A stretch of DNA of 5,218 nt from JAKVAV01 sp964635965 (GTDB lineage: Bacteria; Bacteroidota; Bacteroidia; Flavobacteriales_D; Cryomorphaceae). A model generated the notes under the pieces. That model searched no databases. It was not told the DNA's origin and was given only the letters and a program-made list of their open reading frames with translations. This document shows positions 1 to 4,623 of this stretch, in pieces. Each line of letters begins with the position of its first letter. Within the stretch, counting starts at the first letter, position 1. The stretch spans positions 1-5,218 of the forward strand of contig CAZWQX010000202.1 in assembly GCA_964635965.1 (NCBI GenBank), given 5' to 3'. The translations under genes and the position numbers were made by a program.

Positions 1-1471
1 ATTTCTCCCAGATCTTATCGCCGTTTGAAGCGTCAATGCAATACATCGTATCGCTGGTTGAAGCTGAGAAGAGTAATCCTTCAACTTCTACGGTTCCACC
101 ACCGATGATTATCGGAAAGTCTAAAACATTGAGTTGATCGTTGAAGGGTATTGGCTGACTCTGACCAAATTGGAATACATCCAAGTCCCATGCGGTTACC
201 GTGGTTTCTGAAGCATTACCCAAGAAGTCATAGGCGGTCGCCGAAAAACACCCATTCTCATCCAGGAAGGTGGATTCCGTGATGTATCCGTCGAATTCAA
301 AATAGATGTATCCATTGGTCACCGGTGTTCCATTTGCATTCTGAACACAGCCTTGTACCGTGCTGAATTGAGGACAAGCGGTATTCAAAACAATGGTATC
401 CATTTCCGTAAAATCTGCTGAGCTGAACGTACCTAGTGAATAAACGACCTCTTCATCTCCGGGTTGAATGATGTAGGCGTCGAAAACGTAATCGCAAGGG
501 ATAAGTCCTGAGACGAGTCCGTTGCTATTTGTCAACCCCCCAGCAGGGGCCAATCCTCCAAATTGGGGATCGAGGATCACCATTAGATTTTCAAGACCGG
601 AATTCTCACACAAAGCTTGAATGGTAGCCACATATCCACAGATAAAATCGTCGCAATTCCAAAAAGAGAAGTGGGGTACTTGCCCGACATAATTTCCTCC
701 CGTCAGTGTTGCAGATCCTTCCTCTTTCCAAATACCTTCGTCCTCATCAAAGAACCAAAGAGGTATTTCTGACGGTGCCGCTCCCAGAACTTCAGCCGGA
801 ACGGGAAAGGTGAGGGTCGCTTCAATTCCATCGGCTAAATCGAGTTTGTTCCCATTCTCATCCTCCAGTTCAATATGAGCCATCCCGAACGATTCGAGAA
901 TCCCTTCTTCGTTGGACTGATTTAAGGCTTCCATTCCAGGAATTTCCAGTGACGCCTCATTATTCGATGGATCTACATAATCAGCAAATACGCGAATTGA
1001 TCCTATGAATCCGCCTGCAATGGCATTGGCCGGAAGTTCAACTTCCAAACCTTCGGAGCTCGTAACGGAACCACCTGTTCCAGAATTAACCGTACCAATT
1101 AGGACGCGTGGAAGTAATTTTACTTTCACACGAATGTCATTGGAGCTGCTGACATATATATTCTTACCACCAAAAAAGTATCCTTCTTTTATCACCGAAA
1201 CATAGTTTCGGCCTTCGTTAACCGAAGCGTCTGATATCCTGAACACTCCTTGAATATCTGTCATAGTGGTTTTACCATTTAGCTCAACCAATGCCATTGC
1301 GAGTGGTGTGCCATTTTCAGTTATGACCGATCCCGTTATGTCGATGACAAAAGCACTTCCCGGATTTGAAGAAGGTGGCGTCTCATTTTCGTCGTCGCTA
1401 CAAGAAGAAACGAAGAGTAGAACGGGTAGGAAAAAAAGTAGGAACGAAAGGAATCTCAGTCGGTTATACAT
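1..1471 (-). CDS. Large surface lipoprotein with carboxypeptidase-regulatory-like domains and a PQQ-like propeller (3' end outside window)
   Basis: An uninterrupted frame of 490 codons starts at ATG 1471 and runs off the left edge with no stop. The start is firm because an in-frame TAA lies about 20 nt upstream with no other ATG between. Residues 1-23 form a lipoprotein signal peptide with a hydrophobic core (FLSFLLFFLPVLLF) and lipobox VSSC (Cys24). Cys24 is followed by SDDENE, which resembles the surface-export signal known for Bacteroidota lipoproteins, so outer-leaflet display is likely. Residues 44-122 look like a carboxypeptidase-regulatory-like beta-sandwich (GSVITENGTPLAMALVELNG, then KTTMTDIQGVFRIS). 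Residues 140-275 form a second beta region with LPANAI and HFSFWNCD motifs. Residues 275-365 and 370-455 look like further Ig-like units with paired cysteines. The last visible residues, GLLFSASTSDTMYCIDASNG followed by DKIWEK, match the start of a PQQ-type beta-propeller blade, so a propeller probably continues outside the window. No catalytic residues are visible. The exact function is unknown; binding or a structural surface role is inferred. Confidence 0.85.
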   Translation of the reverse strand, partial: MYNRLRFLSFLLFFLPVLLFVSSCSDDENETPPSSNPGSAFVIDITGSVITENGTPLAMALVELNGKTTMTDIQGVFRISDASVNEGRNYVSVIKEGYFFGGKNIYVSSSNDIRVKVKLLPRVLIGTVNSGTGGSVTSSEGLEVELPANAIAGGFIGSIRVFADYVDPSNNEASLEIPGMEALNQSNEEGILESFGMAHIELEDENGNKLDLADGIEATLTFPVPAEVLGAAPSEIPLWFFDEDEGIWKEEGSATLTGGNYVGQVPHFSFWNCDDFICGYVATIQALCENSGLENLMVILDPQFGGLAPAGGLTNSNGLVSGLIPCDYVFDAYIIQPGDEEVVYSLGTFSSADFTEMDTIVLNTACPQFSTVQGCVQNANGTPVTNGYIYFEFDGYITESTFLDENGCFSATAYDFLGNASETTVTAWDLDVFQFGQSQPIPFNDQLNVLDFPIIIGGGTVEVEGLLFSASTSDTMYCIDASNGDKIWEK

Positions 1472-1472
1472 A

Positions 1473-1483
1473 ACAATTATTGT
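1473..1483. promoter_or_regulatory. Odd-centred dyad next to the start codon of the 1471 gene
   Basis: The sequence ACAAT-T-ATTGT is a perfect 5+1+5 inverted repeat one base upstream of the minus-strand ATG. It abuts the stem-loop at 1483-1500. It occupies the ribosome-binding region, so it could be an operator or a translational control element. It is short and AT-rich enough to arise by chance. Confidence 0.25.
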
Positions 1484-1500
1484 GGTAGGTTATACTACCA
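1483..1500 (-). promoter_or_regulatory. 6-bp stem-loop in the leader of the 1471 gene
   Basis: TGGTAG and CTACCA form a perfect 6-bp stem around a 6-nt loop (GTTATA on the plus strand). It lies 12-29 nt upstream of the ATG at 1471. No T-run follows, so it is not a normal terminator. If transcribed it would fold just ahead of the start codon and could affect initiation. A protein-binding operator is the alternative. This is inference from symmetry alone. Confidence 0.3.
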
Positions 1501-1588
1501 TCGACCGAGTCGGGCAGAGGTGAACAGAATTGAGAATGGCGTTTTCAATTTCCCAAAACCGCTTTAGCTATAGTAAAACTTGAAATCT

Positions 1589-1611
1589 CAGGATAATTAG
1601 TCGTTATCCTG
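1589..1611. promoter_or_regulatory. Perfect 8-bp inverted repeat (stem-loop or operator)
   Basis: CAGGATAA (1589-1596) and TTATCCTG (1604-1611) are exact reverse complements separated by a 7-nt loop. On the minus strand the first arm contains the TAA stop of the 1604-1774 open frame, a position typical of a 3'-end hairpin. The sequence after it on the minus strand is only moderately T-rich (AGATTTCAAGTTTTAC), so a classic intrinsic terminator is not shown. An operator for one of the divergent genes is also possible. Confidence 0.4.
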
Positions 1612-1774
1612 GCCCTATGGTGACGGTCGTGGTCAAGAGGGCATCCATATTCCGCATAGTTCCCATATTGATGGCCGATGTCATTCTTATATCAACTGGA
1701 AACGAATCGAAGAGCTCTCGTTTTTCCTTCACTTCCGTATCCAATTGTTCTTGGGATAAATTTGATTCGATTAA
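1604..1774 (-). pseudogene. Possible remnant or atypical small gene (56-residue open frame, no early ATG)
   Basis: A minus-strand frame is open from just after a TAA (1775-1777 on the plus strand) to a TAA stop at 1604-1606, giving 56 residues. Its middle reads DTEVKEKRELFDSFPVDIR and its end TTTVTIGPG. About 38 of the 56 codons begin with a purine (about 34 of 46 from codon 11 on) and few have G in the second position, a pattern typical of real coding sequence. There is no ATG near the beginning. Possible starts are TTG at 1744, GTG at 1732 or ATG at 1684 (26 residues only). An ATG at 1790 opens a different frame that would need a one-base shift around 1745 to join this one. I recognise no family. 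It could be the decayed 3' end of a lost gene, a small gene with a non-ATG start, or chance. Confidence 0.3.
1757..1764 (+). promoter_or_regulatory. Bacteroidota-type -7 box (distal candidate) for the 1858 gene
   Basis: TAAATTTG matches the Bacteroidota -7 consensus TAnnTTTG exactly. It lies about 95 nt upstream of the ATG at 1858. No TTG (-33) was found at the expected 17-23 nt spacing; the nearest TTG (1745-1747) is too close. The call is therefore weak and competes with the box at 1828. Confidence 0.3.
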
Positions 1775-1827
1775 TTAATGTAGAAAACATTGTCAGGAGA
1801 ATAGGGCGTAAGATTCACCAAATCAGA

Positions 1828-1835
1828 TATATTTG
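1828..1835 (+). promoter_or_regulatory. Bacteroidota-type -7 box (proximal candidate) for the 1858 gene
   Basis: TATATTTG also matches TAnnTTTG exactly and ends 22 nt before the ATG at 1858. It would give a short leader of roughly 15-18 nt. No -33 TTG lies at the usual spacing; the nearest upstream TTG (1790-1792) is too far. No Shine-Dalgarno is visible before the ATG, as is common in this phylum. Confidence 0.3.
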
Positions 1836-1857
1836 AATCGACCAAGACCAATCAATT

Positions 1858-2601
1858 ATGCTGAGACGTTTTTCTTATCTGTTATCACTTTTATTTCTTT
1901 TATCACTATTCTTTTTTTCCTGCAATCAGGCACAAGACGATGAAGACACCAATGTACAGTGCGGATGTGGAATTGTAATTCAAGAAGGTCAGAGTTGCGC
2001 TGATACGTTGGCAGCGAGCTGTCCCGATCCCAATCAATATTTTGAAGACGGACTATGCGATTGTATATGTAACGACAATCTTTGTGGTGCTAATTGCGAC
2101 GTAAACCCAAACATACCTTGTCAGAATGGTTGGATTACGCTTGATTGTGAATGTACCTGTGCTTCTGGTTTCGGTGGTCTGGCATGTGAATACGCGATCA
2201 ATTCGGGAAGACAACTTTTTGCTAAGGTTGTTTTTGCTCCCGGTGATACCGCTACTTATGAATCGGCGGCATTGGATTACACCATTTCTTCTTCGTCGAT
2301 TGTCCTGGACGGTTTCAATGATGTCAACGATACCTTTGTTTATATCGAACTCACGAATTTAGGCACCGTTGCGACGAATATTCCTTACCCCATCGGTCCA
2401 CCATTTGGGTTCGCGAGTGTGAGAATAACCCGGTTTAACGGAGAGGTTTGGACCAATATTCCAGGGGTAGATCCGGGATATTTCATTCTGGAATCATACA
2501 ATGCCGGTAATCAGAGTTTCAGAGCTGTTTTTGAGTTTCCTATTTCCAATGGCGCCCAAACGGCATGGGTAAGGGGAGGCTTTGCCTATGCGAATAACTA
2601 A
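1858..2601 (+). CDS. Surface lipoprotein with cysteine-rich EGF-like region
   Basis: This complete 247-residue protein starts at the first ATG after an in-frame TGA 24 nt upstream. Residues 1-21 are a strongly hydrophobic signal (LLSLLFLLSLFFF) ending in a plausible lipobox FFSC with Cys22. The following NQAQDDED is polar then acidic and resembles the surface-export signal of Bacteroidota lipoproteins. Residues 35-110 contain 14 cysteines (35, 37, 47, 55, 67, 69, 71, 76, 80, 88, 97, 99, 101, 110), enough for seven disulphides. The end, CTCASGFGGLAC (99-110), fits both classical EGF signatures, C-x-C-x5-G-x2-C and C-x-C-x2-[GP]-[FYW]-x4-8-C. Residues 115-247 have no cysteine, are rich in beta-prone and aromatic residues, and match no family I recognise. 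The product is probably displayed on the outer membrane, where the EGF-like part may act as a spacer or binding module; that role is inferred. It is divergent from the 1471 lipoprotein gene and convergent with the T9SS gene ending at 2639. Confidence 0.88.
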   Translation: MLRRFSYLLSLLFLLSLFFFSCNQAQDDEDTNVQCGCGIVIQEGQSCADTLAASCPDPNQYFEDGLCDCICNDNLCGANCDVNPNIPCQNGWITLDCECTCASGFGGLACEYAINSGRQLFAKVVFAPGDTATYESAALDYTISSSSIVLDGFNDVNDTFVYIELTNLGTVATNIPYPIGPPFGFASVRITRFNGEVWTNIPGVDPGYFILESYNAGNQSFRAVFEFPISNGAQTAWVRGGFAYANN

Positions 2602-2613
2602 TCATGCTGTATG

Positions 2614-2632
2614 CCTGGCAGTGAGTGCCTGG
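2614..2632. terminator. Imperfect hairpin between convergent stop codons
   Basis: Only 37 bp separate the two convergent stops (2601 and 2639). In it, CC-T-GGCA and TGCC-T-GG pair around a 5-nt loop (GTGAG), giving six base pairs with one T-T mismatch. Its position suggests a shared bidirectional terminator. Neither side has a T-run, so factor-dependent termination or chance symmetry cannot be excluded. TGCCTGG also occurs twice as a direct repeat here (2612-2618 and 2626-2632). Confidence 0.35.
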
Positions 2633-2638
2633 AACCGA

Positions 2639-4441
2639 TTAATTCGTCTTGACAAACTTCTCCTGAATTACTTTATTCTCGGTACTTAACCGATATAAGT
2701 ATACGCCAACAGGCAGATGTGCAGTATCGTACTCCACACGTATTTCGCGGTTTGAAGAAGACGTTCCCGAATAGAGTACATCCAGTGTTCTTCCGTTTGG
2801 GTCGATAATTTCCAGAGTCGACCTTTCATTTTCAAAAGTCTTAAAAGACACGGTAGTTGGACTGATACTTGGGTTGGGGAAGATGGTAATCTCCAAACCT
2901 GTATAAATGAATGATTTAAACGATGTGTAACCCGTCCAGATGGTAGGGTTGAAGGCGCAGCCACAACCTGCTCTCCACAAGTATTCGGCATCAGGAGCAA
3001 AGGAAGAGGAGGGCTGAATCCATTCAGAAAAATCACCTCCAACCAACGTTTCTTCAACGATCGTTCCGCTGCCTGCTTTTTTTCCTTGGATTTTGCACCC
3101 CAAAGCAGCCGCCGGGGCAGACCAGCTAAATCGAACATCCCCATTGGGAAGAAACTCTTCTTCCATACTTGATTCAAGACTCAATAGCTCAGCCTGGATA
3201 TCGGTTTCGGAACATTGAACCTCTGAAAACAAATAGGCTGATCCGGCATTGTCTCCATTGTCATTATCGCGATATGCTCCCGTCAATGCAGCATTACCGG
3301 AGATAGCTACCGATCTGCCAAATTGATCACCTTGTTGCCCGTCATCGGCTAGTAGTTTTGCCGTCTGCACCCAATTTTCTGATCCGTTCTTTTCGAAGAC
3401 GTAAGCAGACCCCGAACTCGAACCGTTGTCATCATCGTAACGGGAACCGATAAAGGCCGTTTTGCCTGAAATAGAAACCGATTGTCCGAATTGATCCGAA
3501 TCAGCTCCATCATCGGGAAGTATTTTGGCCGTCTGGAGCCAATTCCCATCGCTGTCATTTTCAAATATATAGGCAGATCCTGAATTGTTTCCGTTATCAT
3601 CGTCACCAAAGGCTCCTACTAGTGCAGTATTTGATGAAAGCGATACTGACCATCCAAAGAAGTCGCTTGCTGCTCCATCGTTGGCAATAATTTTGGCGTT
3701 TTGAAGCCAATTTCCCGAAACGTCTTTTTCAAAAACATAGGCCGATCCGGATCCTCCTCCGTTGTCATCATCTCCACTGGCGCCAATTAGAATCCTGTTT
3801 CCCGATACCGAAACCGAATATCCAAATACATCTGAAGCTGATCCATCGTTGGCGAGAAGTTTGGCCGTTTCTTGCCAATAACCGGTTTGGTCTTTTTCGA
3901 ATACATACGCCGATCCCGAATCATCTCCGTTATCGTCATCCAAACGAGCTCCTACAACCGCAATATCTCCTGATATCGAAACGGAAAATCCAAAAAAATC
4001 GCCGACACCATCACCGTCGGGCAGAAGCTTGGCAACCTGGTTCCAGACTCCCATTTCGTTACTTTCAAATATATAGGCTGATCCACTTTCGTCATCTTCG
4101 AAAGCACCAATGAGTGCATAATCTCCCGAAACCGAAACAGCATAACCGAATCGATCGGCAGCTGCACCATCGTTTGGTAATAGTTTGGCTACTTGAATAC
4201 AATTGCCGATTCCGTCATTTTCGTAGATATAAGCAGAACCAGAGCGTTCACCATTGTCATCGTCTCTATTAGCGCCAATTAAGACCGTATTACCCGATAG
4301 GGAAACTGACCACCCGAAATGGTCAAAACTCTCACCATCTTCGGCAAGTAACTTCTCTTCTTGTGGCCATTGAGCTAGTAAATAAGAGGGAACTAAGAGC
4401 GCAACCATGTATATGCTTATGGCGCGAGTGAATCCTTTCAT
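2639..4441 (-). CDS. Seven-bladed FG-GAP repeat protein with T9SS C-terminal sorting domain
   Basis: This complete 600-residue secreted protein starts at the first ATG after an in-frame TAA. Residues 1-23 are a Sec signal peptide (core ISIYMVALLVPSYLL, likely cleavage LLA|QW). Residues 25-405 hold seven tandem FG-GAP repeats of the FG-GAP_2 type. Each reads roughly W-x-Q-x-A-K-L-L-x-x-D-G, then F-G-x-S-V-S, I-G-A, D-D-D-N-G and G-S-A-Y-V-F-E, with FG at 42, 98, 150, 206, 262, 318 and 374. Seven blades should close into an integrin-alpha-like beta-propeller, and the acidic DDDNG loops may bind calcium. Residues 428-511 form a fibronectin-III-like module with C449 and a CGC pair (C493, C495). 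Residues 515-600 are a type A T9SS sorting domain (FPNPS, GVYLYRL, EKFVK). The product should cross the outer membrane by T9SS and be attached or released. It lies downstream of a co-directional paralog-like gene, 182 bp away. An adhesive or matrix role is inferred; no enzyme motif is visible. Confidence 0.95.
   Translation of the reverse strand: MKGFTRAISIYMVALLVPSYLLAQWPQEEKLLAEDGESFDHFGWSVSLSGNTVLIGANRDDDNGERSGSAYIYENDGIGNCIQVAKLLPNDGAAADRFGYAVSVSGDYALIGAFEDDESGSAYIFESNEMGVWNQVAKLLPDGDGVGDFFGFSVSISGDIAVVGARLDDDNGDDSGSAYVFEKDQTGYWQETAKLLANDGSASDVFGYSVSVSGNRILIGASGDDDNGGGSGSAYVFEKDVSGNWLQNAKIIANDGAASDFFGWSVSLSSNTALVGAFGDDDNGNNSGSAYIFENDSDGNWLQTAKILPDDGADSDQFGQSVSISGKTAFIGSRYDDDNGSSSGSAYVFEKNGSENWVQTAKLLADDGQQGDQFGRSVAISGNAALTGAYRDNDNGDNAGSAYLFSEVQCSETDIQAELLSLESSMEEEFLPNGDVRFSWSAPAAALGCKIQGKKAGSGTIVEETLVGGDFSEWIQPSSSFAPDAEYLWRAGCGCAFNPTIWTGYTSFKSFIYTGLEITIFPNPSISPTTVSFKTFENERSTLEIIDPNGRTLDVLYSGTSSSNREIRVEYDTAHLPVGVYLYRLSTENKVIQEKFVKTN
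3227..4369 (-). repeat. Seven tandem 168-bp coding repeats (FG-GAP blades)
   Basis: The propeller part of the 2639-4441 gene consists of seven in-frame direct repeats. FG-to-FG spacings are 56, 52, 56, 56, 56, 56 and, at the end, a last unit without a following blade, so the unit is 168 bp and blade 2 is 12 bp short. The protein pattern is well kept while the DNA copies differ at many silent sites, which points to old duplication under selection. The conserved W that opens each unit (25, 133, 189, 245, 301, 357) is Cys81 in unit 2. Confidence 0.9.
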
Positions 4442-4623
4442 CGTTCGAAGTTAATTGGTCAGTTTTATGAATTGGTGACTAAATCGGCTCGAATGTGAGC
4501 TATTTAGAGAGCACCACTAATCCTTAAAAATACCTTAATACAAAATGAAGTACAAGAAACCAGGATGGGAATTATTAGGGGTATATTCCTTTTATCAGGC
4601 GCGTAGAAACTCCGTATTGGTCT
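4442..4623. other. Intergenic gap between two co-directional T9SS genes
   Basis: These 182 bp lie between the stop of the upstream gene (4624) and the ATG at 4441. The best minus-strand -7-like match is TCATTTTG (plus 4541-4548), which has one mismatch to TAnnTTTG and no -33 TTG at correct spacing. A weak GGAAT/ATTCC pairing with a 12-nt loop (about 4568-4589) has no T-run. I see no gene, and cannot say whether the two genes are co-transcribed. Confidence 0.5.

Larger units (their letters stand above)
1472..1857. other. Divergent intergenic region between two lipoprotein genes
   Basis: This 386-bp stretch separates the divergent starts at 1471 (minus) and 1858 (plus) and must hold the promoters of both. 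It contains an odd-centred dyad (1473-1483), a 6-bp stem-loop (1483-1500), an 8-bp stem-loop (1589-1611), two TAnnTTTG boxes facing right (1757 and 1828), the palindromes AGAGCTCT (1711-1718) and TTAATTAA (1771-1778), and a minus-strand open frame at 1604-1774. I found no CAAAnnTA (reverse-oriented -7 box) near the 1471 gene, so its promoter is not placed. No tRNA-like fold or riboswitch was recognised. Confidence 0.7.

Noticed and set aside
1005..1205. Plus-strand open frame of 66 codons
   Set aside because: It lies antisense inside the 490-codon lipoprotein frame, which has a signal peptide and recognisable domains. Its translation shows no domain.
1266..1523. Plus-strand open frame of 85 codons
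   Set aside because: It is mostly antisense to the N-terminus of the 1471 lipoprotein gene and has no recognisable motif.
1617..1778. Plus-strand ATG frame of 53 codons with a hydrophobic patch (IFRIVPILMADVILIS)
   Set aside because: It overlaps the minus-strand 1604-1774 frame, which has the better codon-position signature. The hydrophobic patch is expected from the opposite strand of that composition. No promoter or ribosome site supports it.
2126..2362. Plus-strand open frame of 78 codons
   Set aside because: It is an out-of-frame shadow inside the EGF-like lipoprotein gene.
2686..3177. Minus-strand open frame of 163 codons
   Set aside because: It is an out-of-frame shadow within the FG-GAP/T9SS gene. 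The main frame carries the sorting domain and fibronectin-like module over the same DNA.
3349..3609. Minus-strand frames of 86 and 72 codons in the repeat region (3349-3609 and 3952-4170)
   Set aside because: They are alternative-frame readings of the FG-GAP repeats, arising because the repeat keeps the same off-frame codons open.
3227..4369. CRISPR array or mobile repeat
   Set aside because: The regular 168-bp repeats are coding, in frame and match FG-GAP blades. They lack short identical repeats and variable spacers.
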